Positions 25,152-34,047 of a DNA stretch of 64,000 nt are shown here, piece by piece. Each line of letters opens with the position of its first letter. Position 1 is the first letter of the stretch. The DNA is taken from contig NZ_CP121017.1 in NCBI RefSeq assembly GCF_041468085.1, positions 4,189,501 to 4,253,500 of the forward strand, in the 5' to 3' direction. The DNA comes from Tistrella mobilis. Its GTDB lineage: Bacteria; Pseudomonadota; Alphaproteobacteria; Tistrellales; Tistrellaceae. The notes beneath the pieces are model-generated. The model did no database searches, had not been told where the DNA came from, and saw only the letters and a list, made by a program, of their open reading frames with translations. The translations under genes and the position numbers were made by a program.

Positions 25152-26291
25152 ATGACCCAGTTCCGCCCCGGTCCGCTGAACGCGATCACCGACGTCCCCG
25201 GCATCAAGGTCGGACAGGCGCATGACGACCGACTGTGGAGCGGCGTCACCGTGATCGTGCCGGACGAGCCGATGCTGGCGGCGGTGGATGTGCGCGGCGG
25301 CGGCCCCGGCACCCGCGAGACCGATGCCCTCAATTCGGCGTCGATGGTGCAGAAGGTGCATGCGGTGGTCCTGTCGGGGGGCTCGGCTTACGGGCTCGAT
25401 GCGGCCTCGGCGGTGATGTCGCGCCTGGCAGCTCAGGGGCGGGGTGTGCAGATCGGCGATGCGATCATCCCGATCGTGCCATCTGCCATCCTGTTCGATC
25501 TGGTCAATGGCGGCGACAAGAACTGGGGCGATGAGCCGCCCTATCGGAGGCTGGCCGGCCAGGCAATGGACGCCCTCGGCACCACCGTCGCCGAAGGCAA
25601 TGCCGGCGCCGGCTACGGCGCCAAGGCCGGCGCCTACAAGGGCGGCCTTGGCACCGCATCGATCGTAACCGGCGAAGGCTATACCGTGGGCGCGCTGGTG
25701 GCCTGCAATTCCTTCGGTACACCCGTCATCCCGGGCACGCCGTGCTTCTGGGCCTGGCCTCACGAGATCGACGACGAATTCGGAGGGCAGCCGCTGCACT
25801 GTCTGGCGAAGCCCTCCACTCACGACTTCACCTTCACCCCCGGCCGCCCAGGCGTGCCGGGAGAGGTGCTGGACACCACGACCGCCGGGGAGAGGGCGGA
25901 CGTGGCGACGAAGAGGCCGGCAGAGCTGGACGGCGGCGACCCCGCCGCCGCAGCGGCCGGCGGCAACACCACGATCGGCATCGTCGCCATCGATGCGGAT
26001 CTGACCCGCGGGGAGGCGGAGCGCATCGCGATCATGGCCCAGGACGGCTATGCCCGCGCGGTGCGCCCGATGCACACGCCGTTCGACGGTGATACCATCT
26101 TCGTCCTCGCCACCGGCAAGCGACCGCTTGCAAATCCGGTGGTGGACGTCGCGCGGCTCGGCATGCACGCGGCCGACTGCGTCGCCCGTGCCCTGACCCG
26201 CGGCGTCTATGCGGCCGAGACGCTGGGACGTTATCCCGGCTATCGGTCCGTTCACGGGCATCGGCTCAATCGGGCCGCGCAGGGAGGCTGA
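25152..26291 (+). CDS. P1 family peptidase (DmpA/NylC-like N-terminal nucleophile hydrolase)
   Basis: Protein of 379 aa. Opening GPLNAITDVPGIKVGQAHD and the block VVLSGGSAYGLDAASAVMS are diagnostic of family P1/S58. These enzymes self-cleave to free an N-terminal Ser or Thr. Here the expected site is Asn272-Thr273 in GGNTTIGIVAID, the Asn-Thr type seen in the nylon hydrolase NylC, whereas DmpA cleaves at Gly-Ser. Family members are beta-aminopeptidases, D-esterases or amidases. No signal peptide is seen, so it acts in the cytoplasm. The stop is 6 bp before an ABC importer binding-protein gene, which suggests it hydrolyses the imported compound. Confidence 0.88.
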   Translation: MTQFRPGPLNAITDVPGIKVGQAHDDRLWSGVTVIVPDEPMLAAVDVRGGGPGTRETDALNSASMVQKVHAVVLSGGSAYGLDAASAVMSRLAAQGRGVQIGDAIIPIVPSAILFDLVNGGDKNWGDEPPYRRLAGQAMDALGTTVAEGNAGAGYGAKAGAYKGGLGTASIVTGEGYTVGALVACNSFGTPVIPGTPCFWAWPHEIDDEFGGQPLHCLAKPSTHDFTFTPGRPGVPGEVLDTTTAGERADVATKRPAELDGGDPAAAAAGGNTTIGIVAIDADLTRGEAERIAIMAQDGYARAVRPMHTPFDGDTIFVLATGKRPLANPVVDVARLGMHAADCVARALTRGVYAAETLGRYPGYRSVHGHRLNRAAQGG

Positions 26292-26297
26292 TAGAAC

Positions 26298-27788
26298 ATG
26301 GGCACCATTAAGCCGTGGCTCGCCGCGGCGCTTCTTGGCACGGCGGTCGCCTTCGGGCCGGCCGCGGCCTTCGCCGCGAAGGACACCTTCTCGATCGGTG
26401 CGGTGCTGGAACCGCCGCATCTCGATCCGACCGCGGGTGCCGCGGCGGCGATCGACGAGGTCGTCTTCATCAACGTCTTCGAGGGTCTGGTCCGCCTCGA
26501 CGAGCGCGGCCATATCCAGCCGCTGCTGGCCGAAAGCTGGACCATCTCGGATGACGGCCTGACCTATACCTTCAAGCTGCGCCAGGGCGTGAAATTCCAC
26601 GACGGTACGACTTTCGATTCGGCCGACGTGAAGTTCAGCTTCGAGCGGGCGATGGCGCCGAACAGCGTCAACGCGCAGAAGGGCCTGTTCGCGCCGATCG
26701 CGTCGATCGAGGCGCCGGATGCCTCGACGGTGGTTCTCAAGCTGTCGAAGCCGGCCGGCCAGATGCTGTTCAACCTGACCTGGGGCGATGCCGCGATCGT
26801 GGCACCCGAGAGCGCAGGCGAGGCCGAGAAGACCCGGCCGGTCGGCACCGGCCCGTTCAAGTTCAAGCAGTGGGTCAAGGGTGACCGGGTCGAACTGACC
26901 CGCAATGACGACTACTGGGGCGACAAGGTCGCGCTGAAGGAAGCCACCATCAAGTTCATCGCCGATCCGGCGGCGGCATTGCAGGCGATCCTGGCGGGCG
27001 ATCTGGATGCCTTCTCGAACTTCCCGGCCCCCGAAAACCTGCCCCAGCTGGAGGCCGATCCGCGCTTCAAGGTCGCGATCGGCATGACCGAGGGCGAGAC
27101 CATCCTGGCGATGAACAACGGCGTGAAGCCGTTCAACGACATCCGGGTGCGTCGCGCGGTTTCGCATGCCATCGACCGCCAGGCGGTGATCGACGGCCAG
27201 TTTGGCTACGGTACCCCGATCGGCAGCCACTTCTCGCCGAGCGCGCCCGGTTATGTCGATCTGACCGACCGTTACCCCTACGATCCGGCGAAGGCCAAGG
27301 CGCTGCTGACCGAGGCCGGCTATCCGGACGGCTTCAAGACCGCGCTGATGCTGCCGCCCCCGGGTTATGCCCGTCGTGGCGGTGAGATCATCGCGGCCAT
27401 GCTGGCCGAGGTCGGCATCCAGGCCGAAATCGTGCCGCTGGAATGGGCGCAGTGGCTGGATCAGGTGTTCAAGAACAAGGCTTACGGGATGACGATCGTC
27501 TCCCACACCGAGCCCATGGACATCGGGATCTATGCCCGCGACAACTACTACTTCAACTACAAGAACCCTGCGTTCAACGAGCTGATGGCAAAGCTCGACA
27601 CGACCACCGACCAGAATGAGCGCCTCAAGCTCTATGGCGACGCGCAGCGGATGCTGGCAGAGGATGCGGTCAACGCCTTCCTGTTCGAACTGCCGCAGTA
27701 CGGCGTGTGGAACGCCAAGGTCGAAGGCCTGTGGACCGATCGTCCCTTCCAGGTCAACGACCTGACCAAGGTGCACTGGACCGAGTGA
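26298..27788 (+). CDS. Peptide-type ABC transporter substrate-binding protein
   Basis: Periplasmic protein of 496 aa of the SBP_bac_5 (DppA/OppA/NikA) family. A Sec signal peptide spans about residues 1-27 (ending AAAFA-AKD). Family landmarks are LAESWTISDDGLTYTFKLRQGVKFHDGT and later ISHAIDRQ-like RRAVSHAIDRQAVIDG. GGGAGG near the peptidase stop serves as its ribosome site. It is followed by a stable hairpin and then the two permeases and two ATPases, so the importer is complete. The substrate is probably a short peptide or amide handled by the upstream P1 peptidase. Confidence 0.9.
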   Translation: MGTIKPWLAAALLGTAVAFGPAAAFAAKDTFSIGAVLEPPHLDPTAGAAAAIDEVVFINVFEGLVRLDERGHIQPLLAESWTISDDGLTYTFKLRQGVKFHDGTTFDSADVKFSFERAMAPNSVNAQKGLFAPIASIEAPDASTVVLKLSKPAGQMLFNLTWGDAAIVAPESAGEAEKTRPVGTGPFKFKQWVKGDRVELTRNDDYWGDKVALKEATIKFIADPAAALQAILAGDLDAFSNFPAPENLPQLEADPRFKVAIGMTEGETILAMNNGVKPFNDIRVRRAVSHAIDRQAVIDGQFGYGTPIGSHFSPSAPGYVDLTDRYPYDPAKAKALLTEAGYPDGFKTALMLPPPGYARRGGEIIAAMLAEVGIQAEIVPLEWAQWLDQVFKNKAYGMTIVSHTEPMDIGIYARDNYYFNYKNPAFNELMAKLDTTTDQNERLKLYGDAQRMLAEDAVNAFLFELPQYGVWNAKVEGLWTDRPFQVNDLTKVHWTE

Positions 27789-27797
27789 CCGGTCTTC

Positions 27798-27829
27798 GCC
27801 CTGCGGCCGGACTGATCCGGCCGCAGGGC
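27798..27829 (+). other. Intercistronic hairpin between binding-protein and permease genes
   Basis: A perfect 14-bp GC-rich stem (27798-27811 with 27816-27829) closed by CTGA. No U-run follows, and four more genes of the operon lie downstream. It is more likely a 3' mRNA stabiliser or partial terminator that keeps the binding protein in excess. Confidence 0.65.
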
Positions 27830-27900
27830 AACCAGCACCGCCTGCCCGACGCCACCATCACTTCCAGACCGACACTTCCACCCGAGGACGCGCCGGCTCC

Positions 27901-28857
27901 ATGGCCCTGTTCCTGTTCCGACGGCTGATCACACTGATGCTGACCCTTCTGGTCGCGGCAACGGTCGTGTTCGTCGTGCTCGAAATCCTGCCGGGCGACC
28001 CGGCCGCAGTCATGCTCGGCCTGAATGCCGAGCCCGACACGGTGGCGGCGCTGCGCGCACAGCTCGGGCTGGACCAGCCGCTCACCGACCGCTTCTTCGG
28101 CTGGCTGGGCGGCATGATCGTGGGCGATTTCGGCCGCTCTTACACCTACAGCGTGCCGGTGACCGAACTGCTGGCCGATCGCGTGGCGATCACCGTGCCG
28201 CTCGCCCTGTTCGCGATCACGCTGTCCACCCTGATCGCCATCCCGCTCGGCGTGTTTGCTGCCCGCAATCACAACAAGCTGGGCGATGTGGGCGTGATGG
28301 GCTTTTCGCAGATCGGCGTGGCCGTGCCGAACTTCTGGTTCGCCCTGCTGCTGATCATCCTGTTCGCGGTGAACCTGGGCTGGACACCCGCCGGCGGGTT
28401 TCCCGGCTGGGATGCCGGCATCGGCCCGGCGCTTTCCGCGCTGCTGCTGCCGGCCATCGCCCTCGCCCTGCCTCAGGCCGCCATCCTTGCCCGCATCACC
28501 CGCTCATCCGTGCTGGAGGTGCTGCGCGAGGACTATGTCCGCACCGCCCGTGCCAAGGGGCTGGACCGGCGTTCGGCGCTCTGGCGCCATGCCGTGCCCA
28601 ACGCGCTCATCCCCGTGGTCACCATTCTCGGCCTGCAGATCTCGTCACTGCTCGCCGGCACGATCATCATCGAAAACGTCTTCGCCCTGCCCGGCGTCGG
28701 CCGGCTGATTTTCCAGGCGATTGCCCAGCGCGACCTGATCACGGTCAAGAGCCTCGTGGTGGTGATCGCTGCCGTGGTGGTGTTCGTGAACTTCCTGGTC
28801 GACCTGTCCTATGCCGCCCTCGATCCGCGTCTCCGGCGCGGCGGCGACATGCTCTGA
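27901..28857 (+). CDS. Peptide ABC transporter permease (DppB family)
   Basis: Inner-membrane permease of 318 aa with six hydrophobic segments. The N-terminus has the DppB/OppB layout: one membrane helix, then LPGDPAAVMLG and LRAQLGLDQPL. The cytoplasmic EAA-type loop RTARAKGLDRRSALWRHAVPNAL is near residues 210-232. It pairs with the DppC-type permease that starts 16 bp behind its stop. Confidence 0.93.
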   Translation: MALFLFRRLITLMLTLLVAATVVFVVLEILPGDPAAVMLGLNAEPDTVAALRAQLGLDQPLTDRFFGWLGGMIVGDFGRSYTYSVPVTELLADRVAITVPLALFAITLSTLIAIPLGVFAARNHNKLGDVGVMGFSQIGVAVPNFWFALLLIILFAVNLGWTPAGGFPGWDAGIGPALSALLLPAIALALPQAAILARITRSSVLEVLREDYVRTARAKGLDRRSALWRHAVPNALIPVVTILGLQISSLLAGTIIIENVFALPGVGRLIFQAIAQRDLITVKSLVVVIAAVVVFVNFLVDLSYAALDPRLRRGGDML

Positions 28858-28873
28858 GCCGGCGGAGGACCCC

Positions 28874-29752
28874 ATGACCCAGACCACTGCCATCACCATC
28901 CGTCGCCCTTCGGCCGCAGCCGAGATCTTCCGTCGGGCTCTCGCCAGCCGGAACTTCGTCGTGGGCGGCGTGATCACCCTGCTCTTCCTCGGCATCGCGG
29001 CGACCTCGCTGTTCTGGACGCCGCTCGATCCGACCAAGATGAATGTCCGCGCCCGCCTGCAGGCGCCATCCGCGACCAACCTGTTCGGCACCGACCAGTT
29101 CGGCCGCGACATCCTGTCGATGATCATGACCGGTGCGCAGAACTCGATCCTGGTCGGCGTGGTCGCGGTCGGCATCGGCCTGACCATCGGCACCGCCCTC
29201 GGCTGCCTCGCCGCCGCCCGGCGCGGCTGGATCGAGGAACTGGTGATGCGCTTCAGCGACTTCGCCTTCGCCTTCCCGGCCCTGCTCTCGGCGGTGATGA
29301 TCACCGCCCTGCTCGGCCCCGGCGCGGTGAACTCGATCCTCGCGATCGGCATCTTCAACGTGCCGGTTTTCGCCCGCATCACCCGTGGTGCCGCCCTCGC
29401 CGTCTGGTCGCGCGAATACGTCATGGCCGCGCGCCTCGCAGGAAAGGGCCCGGTGCGCATCACGCTGCACCATGTGCTGCCCAACATCCTGTCGATCATC
29501 ATCGTGCAGGCGACCATCCAGTTCGCGCTCGCGATCCTGGCCGAAGCGGGCCTCAGCTATCTGGGCCTCGGCACCCAGCCCCCCACCCCCAGCTGGGGCC
29601 GCATGCTGAACGAGGCGCAGACCTTCATCTACATGGCGCCGCAGCTCGCGATCATCCCGGGTCTTGCCATCGTCTTCACCGTGCTCGGCCTGAACCTGCT
29701 GGGCGACGGCCTTCGCGACGTGCTCGACCCCAAGCTCCGGCGGGCCCGCTGA
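28874..29752 (+). CDS. Peptide ABC transporter permease (DppC family)
   Basis: Inner-membrane permease of 292 aa. The DppC pattern is clear: N-terminal cytoplasmic tail, first helix about residues 31-52, then ATNLFGTDQFGRDILSMIMTGAQNS near 77-101 and the EAA-type loop VMAARLAGKGPVRITLHHVLPN near 195-216. The ATG at 28874 follows GGCGGAGGAC. It is the fourth gene of the peptidase-importer operon. Confidence 0.93.
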   Translation: MTQTTAITIRRPSAAAEIFRRALASRNFVVGGVITLLFLGIAATSLFWTPLDPTKMNVRARLQAPSATNLFGTDQFGRDILSMIMTGAQNSILVGVVAVGIGLTIGTALGCLAAARRGWIEELVMRFSDFAFAFPALLSAVMITALLGPGAVNSILAIGIFNVPVFARITRGAALAVWSREYVMAARLAGKGPVRITLHHVLPNILSIIIVQATIQFALAILAEAGLSYLGLGTQPPTPSWGRMLNEAQTFIYMAPQLAIIPGLAIVFTVLGLNLLGDGLRDVLDPKLRRAR

Positions 29753-29823
29753 TGCCCGGCCTCCGGTTCCCCCAGCCCGCCCATCCTTCCAACCCAGCCC
29801 GTGCCTGAAGGACCGCCAGCCCC

Positions 29824-30861
29824 ATGACCGCAACCGACGAGCCTCTGCTCTCGATCGCAGATCTCCGGGTGACGCTGCCCACGCCCGACGGCCCGGCGCC
29901 GATCCTGCGCGGCGTCAGCTTCGACGTCGCCGCCGGCCAGATGCTGGGCCTGGTGGGTGAAAGCGGCTCCGGCAAGTCCATGACCGCGCTCGCCATCATG
30001 GGCCTGCTGCCCGACAAGGCGATGGTCGAGGGATCGATCCGGCTGGCCGGCGAAGAACTGACCCGGCTGTCGGAGCCTGAACTCTGCAAGCGCCGTGGCC
30101 GCAACATGGCCATGATCTTTCAGGAGCCGATGACCGCGCTCAACCCGGTCAAGACCATCGGCCAGCAGGTCTCGGAAGGCATGCGCCTGCATCTCGGCAT
30201 CGGCCGGGCCGAAGCGGATGATCGCGCCCGGCGGCTGCTGGAACGCGTGGGGCTGAATGCGAAGCGCTTCCCGCTCGACCTCTATCCCCACCAGCTCTCG
30301 GGCGGGCAGCGCCAGCGTGTGATGATCGCGGCGGCCCTTGCCTGCGAGCCCAAGCTGCTGATCGCCGACGAGCCGACCACCGCGCTCGACGTCACCATCC
30401 AGGCCCAGATCCTGGATCTGGTGGTGGAACTGGTGGAAGAGATGCGCATGGGGCTGGTGCTGATCACCCATGACCTGGGCGTCATCGCCGAAACGGTCGA
30501 CAAGACCGCGGTGATGTATGCGGGATCGATCGTCGAGGCGGCACCGACCGAGCCGCTGTTCGCCGAGATGGGCCACCCCTACACCCACGGCCTGTTCGCG
30601 GCCATCCCCCATGCCCATGGGCTGGAGCATGCAGCCGATGGTGACGGCCCGGCCCATACCAGGCCGCGGCTGGCGACCATTCCCGGCACGGTGCCCGATC
30701 CGCGGCGCCTGCCGCCCGGCTGCGCCTTCGCCGGCCGCTGCCCCCGGTCGGATACCGCCTGCACCGGCGACATACCCTGGGTGCGCCTGGCCGCAGATCA
30801 TGGTGTCGCCTGCGTCCACCCGGTGGCCAAGGGTGAGCATATTCCGGAGTTCGCCGCATGA
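29824..30861 (+). CDS. Peptide ABC transporter ATP-binding protein (DppD family)
   Basis: Cytoplasmic ATPase of 345 aa. Walker A is GESGSGKS near residues 45-52. The signature is [17 protein letters not shown], and Walker B is [12 protein letters not shown]. The C-terminal oligopeptide-transporter extension has the Cys-rich [14 protein letters not shown], which in DppD/OppD relatives can bind an iron-sulfur cluster. It overlaps the next ATPase gene by 4 bp, so the pair is translationally coupled. Confidence 0.93.
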   Translation: MTATDEPLLSIADLRVTLPTPDGPAPILRGVSFDVAAGQMLGLVGESGSGKSMTALAIMGLLPDKAMVEGSIRLAGEELTRLSEPELCKRRGRNMAMIFQEPMTALNPVKTIGQQVSEGMRLHLGIGRAEADDRARRLLERVGLNAKRFPLDLYPHQLSGGQRQRVMIAAALACEPKLLIADEPTTALDVTIQAQILDLVVELVEEMRMGLVLITHDLGVIAETVDKTAVMYAGSIVEAAPTEPLFAEMGHPYTHGLFAAIPHAHGLEHAADGDGPAHTRPRLATIPGTVPDPRRLPPGCAFAGRCPRSDTACTGDIPWVRLAADHGVACVHPVAKGEHIPEFAA

Positions 30862-31886
30862 TCGCCGCAGAAACTGCCCCCCGACCCGCGGCCGATGCCG
30901 CCCGGGCGCCCCTGCTGCGCATTCAGGGGCTGGTGCGCGAATACCGCCTGCCGCGCGAGCGGCTGACCCAGGCACCGCCGGTGCTGCGCGCGCTGGATGG
31001 TGTCGATCTGGAGATGGCGCCGGGTGAGAGCGTCGGCATCGTGGGCGAGTCCGGCTGCGGCAAGTCCACACTTGCCCGCACCGTGGTGGCGCTGGAAGCC
31101 CCCAGTGCCGGCAAGGTCTGGTTCGACGGCGACGACCTGTTCGCGCTGAAGGGCCGCGACCTGCTGAAGCGGCGCCGCGACCTTCAGATGGTGTTCCAGG
31201 ACCCCTACGGCTCGCTGGATCCGCGCCACAAGGTGGAACGGATCATCGCCGAGCCGATGGAAGGGTTGCATGTCGGCACGAAGAGCGAGCGGGCCGGCCG
31301 GGTGGCGGAAGCGCTGGCCCAGGTTGGCCTGCGCCCGACCGATGCCGACCGGTACCCGCATGAATTCTCGGGCGGCCAGCGTCAGCGTATCGCGATCGCG
31401 CGGGCGCTTATCACCCGGCCGAAGCTGATCGTGGCCGACGAAGCGGTCTCGGCGCTGGACGTCTCGGTGCAGTCGCAGGTGCTGAACCTGATGATGGACC
31501 TGCAGGCGGCCGTCGGCATGGGCTATCTGTTCATCAGCCATGATCTTGGCGTGGTGGGCCACGTCACCGACCGGGTGGCGGTGATGTATCTGGGCCGGAT
31601 CGTCGAGACCGGTGCAACCGCCGAGATCTTCCGCGCACCGGCTCATCCCTATACGCAGATGCTGCTTGGGGCGGTGCCGGTCCCGGATCCCGCCCGCAGC
31701 CGCCGCAGACGCGCCCGCCAGACGGCGGATCAGGGGCCCGCCCTGCAGCCGCAGGCTGCCGGCCAGTCGAAGCCGGCCTGCGCCTTCATGCCCCGCTGCA
31801 GCCGGGCGACAACCCGCTGCGGCACCGAGCGCCCGGAACTGAAACCCGTCGCAGGGGGGCGTCTGGCCGCCTGTCACCACGTCTGA
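30858..31886 (+). CDS. Peptide ABC transporter ATP-binding protein (DppF family)
   Basis: Cytoplasmic ATPase of 342 aa, partner of the preceding DppD-like protein. Walker A is [13 protein letters not shown] near residues 62-74. The signature is [15 protein letters not shown] and Walker B is [12 protein letters not shown]. The C-terminal extension contains [14 protein letters not shown]. It is the last gene of the operon; no clear terminator is visible before the tRNA promoter. Confidence 0.93.
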   Translation: MIAAETAPRPAADAARAPLLRIQGLVREYRLPRERLTQAPPVLRALDGVDLEMAPGESVGIVGESGCGKSTLARTVVALEAPSAGKVWFDGDDLFALKGRDLLKRRRDLQMVFQDPYGSLDPRHKVERIIAEPMEGLHVGTKSERAGRVAEALAQVGLRPTDADRYPHEFSGGQRQRIAIARALITRPKLIVADEAVSALDVSVQSQVLNLMMDLQAAVGMGYLFISHDLGVVGHVTDRVAVMYLGRIVETGATAEIFRAPAHPYTQMLLGAVPVPDPARSRRRRARQTADQGPALQPQAAGQSKPACAFMPRCSRATTRCGTERPELKPVAGGRLAACHHV

Positions 31887-31927
31887 CGGCGGCGTGGCGG
31901 GGGGTTCAAGAAATCGCCACATTTCGC

Positions 31928-31956
31928 TTGCATTCCCCGCCGCCTCGCCTTAAGTT
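31928..31956 (+). promoter_or_regulatory. Candidate promoter of tRNA-Arg
   Basis: TTGCAT, 17 bp, TAAGTT. The start site would be near 31963, about 58 nt before the tRNA. It is a moderate match, supported by position. Confidence 0.4.
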
Positions 31957-32020
31957 CCGCCCGTCCCGACGAGGTGGCCCGGACGACGCTCCGGACACCA
32001 CCGAAGATGAGGACAGATAC

Positions 32021-32097
32021 GCACCGGTAGCTCAGTTGGATAGAGCATCAGACTACGAATCTGGGGGTCGGGAGTTCGAATCTTCCCCGGTGCGCCA
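32021..32097 (+). tRNA. tRNA-Arg (anticodon ACG)
   Basis: All four arms fold. The acceptor stem is GCACCGG with CCGGTGC. The D-arm is GCTC..GAGC. The anticodon arm has loop CTACGAA with anticodon ACG at 32055-32057, and the T-arm contains GTTCGAATC. The CCA end is encoded (32095-32097). Its wobble A is normally converted to inosine so that it reads CGU, CGC and CGA. Confidence 0.98.
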
Positions 32098-32099
32098 TT

Positions 32100-32138
32100 C
32101 AGGGGATCAGCCGAGCAGGCTGATCCCCTGTTTCTTTT
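32100..32138 (+). terminator. Intrinsic terminator of the tRNA gene
   Basis: A perfect 13-bp stem (32100-32112 with 32118-32130), a 5-nt loop, then TTTCTTTT, three bases behind the tRNA CCA end. Confidence 0.9.
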
Positions 32139-32461
32139 GGGGCAGGACTTCTGCGGCCCCCTTGCCAGCCTGATGACGGCCGGCTTATCCTTGATGGGTA
32201 ACGTGTCGGTCCGCCAGGCCCACCGTCCGGACGCCCGGTCCAGTTCTTCTTCAGGTTTTTCCGGCCGCCCGGCCCCCTTACGCGCCCACCGCACCCGGCG
32301 GACAGGCCCCTCGTATCCACGTCCTCCCCGATGGCCGGCCCGATCCGGCTGCCCTTCGGCGGAAGCACGGCATGCGGTCGGATGACGGCGCCTTCGTGGG
32401 GAGGCGGGCGACAACGGCCGGATGGCACCGGATGCGGGGTTCTCTCAGCTTCGGGTGGTTC
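32139..32461. other. 323-bp region upstream of the glutamine-synthetase-like gene
   Basis: It should hold the promoter of the gene at 32462, but I see no -35/-10 pair or operator I would defend. The reading frame of that gene stays open back to about 32372, so a longer N-terminus is possible. Confidence 0.3.
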
Positions 32462-33802
32462 ATGGACAGCCTTGCGGACTGGCTCAAAGCCAACGCGATC
32501 ACCGAAATCGAATGCCTGGTGCCGGATTTGAGCGGGGTCGCCCGCGGCAAGATCCTGCCCGCCGACAAATTCGTCCGCAGCCTTACGAGCCACGGGCTCC
32601 GGCTGCCGGAACCGGTCTTCACCCAGACCGTCACCGGGGAATACCCGGACGAGGACATCACCGACGAGGCGATGCCCGACGTCTGGATGAAGCCTGACGA
32701 GAACTCCATCCGCAAGGTCCCCTGGTATGTCGACGCCACCGCTCAGGTGCTGTGCGACTGCTATTATCTGGACGGCCGCCCCTGTGACATCGCCCCGCGC
32801 TACGTGCTCCGCCGGGTGCTGCAACGCTTCGCCGACAAGGGCTGGGCCCCGGTGGTGGCGCCGGAGCTGGAATTCTTCCTGGTCAAGATCAACCACGATC
32901 CGGACTACCCGCTGGAGCCGCCGGTCGGGCGCAGCGGCCGGCCCGAAACCGGTCGCCAGGCCTTCGGCATCGACGCCGTCAACGAGTTCGATCCGCTGTT
33001 CGAAGAGATGTACGACTTCTGCGAGGCGCAGGAGATCGATATCGACACCCTGACCCACGAGGCCGGGGCGGCGCAGATGGAGATCAACTTCAACCACGGC
33101 AACCCGCTGGACCTGGCCGACCAGACCTTCCTGTTCAAGCGCACTGTCCGCGAGGCGGCGATCCGGCACAAGGTCTATGCGACCTTCATGGCCAAGCCCA
33201 TGCAGCGCGAACCGGGCAGCGCCATGCATATCCACCAGTCGCTCACCGATATCGAGACCGGGCGAAACCTGTTCGTGGGTGATGGTGGCGCCAGTTCCGA
33301 ACTGCTCTATGGGTTTATCGCCGGCCTGCAGAAATACCTGCCGGCGGTGATGCCGCTGATCGCGCCCAATGTGAACAGCTACCGCCGGCTGATCCGGCAT
33401 TCGGACGCCCCGATCAATGTCGACTGGGGCTACGAGAACCGGACCTGCGGCCTGCGCGTCCCCCATTCCGAGCCCGATGCGCGGCGGATCGAGAACCGGG
33501 TGCCGGGCGCGGATGCCAATCCCTATCTCGCGATCGCGGCCAGCCTTGCCTGCGGCTATCTGGGCATGATGGAGGGGCTGACACCCACCGAACCGCTGCG
33601 CGGGTCGGCCTATGTCCGCGCCCATGGCCTGCCCCGCCACCTGCCCGACGCCCTCTCGCAGCTGGCCGATTGCGACCCGCTGGTCGAGCTTCTGGGCGAA
33701 CGCTTCGTGAAGGTGCTGATCGCGGTCAAGGAGGCCGAATACGACGCCTATTCCAGCGTGATCTCCTCGTGGGAGCGGGAGTGTCTGCTGCTCAACGTAT
33801 AA
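32462..33802 (+). CDS. Glutamine synthetase family protein, probably gamma-glutamylputrescine synthetase
   Basis: Protein of 446 aa of the GS-I fold. The N-terminal beta-grasp has ECLVPDLSGVARGKILPADKF near residues 17-37. The catalytic part has APELEFFLVK, the metal-site Glu in HEAGAAQMEINFNHGN, ATFMAKPMQREPGSAMHIHQSL, and the ATP/ammonia region NRTCGLRVPHSEPDARRIENRV. It is shorter and more divergent than housekeeping GlnA. The next genes form a polyamine importer, and the PuuA group is the usual partner of such importers, so putrescine glutamylation is the likely reaction. ATG 32462 begins at the conserved region; upstream ATGs at 32432 and 32372 are in frame. Confidence 0.82.
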   Translation: MDSLADWLKANAITEIECLVPDLSGVARGKILPADKFVRSLTSHGLRLPEPVFTQTVTGEYPDEDITDEAMPDVWMKPDENSIRKVPWYVDATAQVLCDCYYLDGRPCDIAPRYVLRRVLQRFADKGWAPVVAPELEFFLVKINHDPDYPLEPPVGRSGRPETGRQAFGIDAVNEFDPLFEEMYDFCEAQEIDIDTLTHEAGAAQMEINFNHGNPLDLADQTFLFKRTVREAAIRHKVYATFMAKPMQREPGSAMHIHQSLTDIETGRNLFVGDGGASSELLYGFIAGLQKYLPAVMPLIAPNVNSYRRLIRHSDAPINVDWGYENRTCGLRVPHSEPDARRIENRVPGADANPYLAIAASLACGYLGMMEGLTPTEPLRGSAYVRAHGLPRHLPDALSQLADCDPLVELLGERFVKVLIAVKEAEYDAYSSVISSWERECLLLNV

Positions 33803-33805
33803 TCG

Positions 33806-33830
33806 TTCGTCATTGCAAGACGAATTTTTT
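33806..33830 (+). terminator. Terminator of the glutamine-synthetase-like gene
   Basis: TTCGTC (33806-33811) pairs with GACGAA (33819-33824) around a 7-nt loop, followed directly by six T. The stem is short, so read-through into the polyamine importer is possible. Confidence 0.6.
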
Positions 33831-34047
33831 CGGAAAACGTGACGAGCGGCGTCCCTCTTCCCCCGGCCGCGGTTGACCGCGGCAGGCGCCTTGTCGAAAA
33901 ATGCCGGTCGGAGCATGGTGTCCCGCCGTGCTCCGGCTCGCCCCGAAGTGCAGCCGGCAGGCGGTCGTTCGCGATCGCCGGCAGTCTGCCGTTGCGGAAC
34001 CGAGCGCGGACAGACGCCCGCGCATGATAAGGATGAGGCGCCGCCCG

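Noticed and set aside
25074-27776. 900-codon open frame on the minus strand opposite the peptidase and binding-protein genes
   Set aside because: The plus-strand genes have signal peptide, active-site and family motifs; the antisense frame has none and spans two genes.
27798-27829. Hairpin as a true operon-ending terminator
   Set aside because: No U-run follows, and four genes of the same importer continue immediately downstream without a visible new promoter.
32139-32461. Integrated element next to tRNA-Arg
   Set aside because: No integrase gene, no direct repeat of the tRNA 3' end and no change in composition downstream; the tRNA is followed by its own terminator and ordinary metabolic genes.
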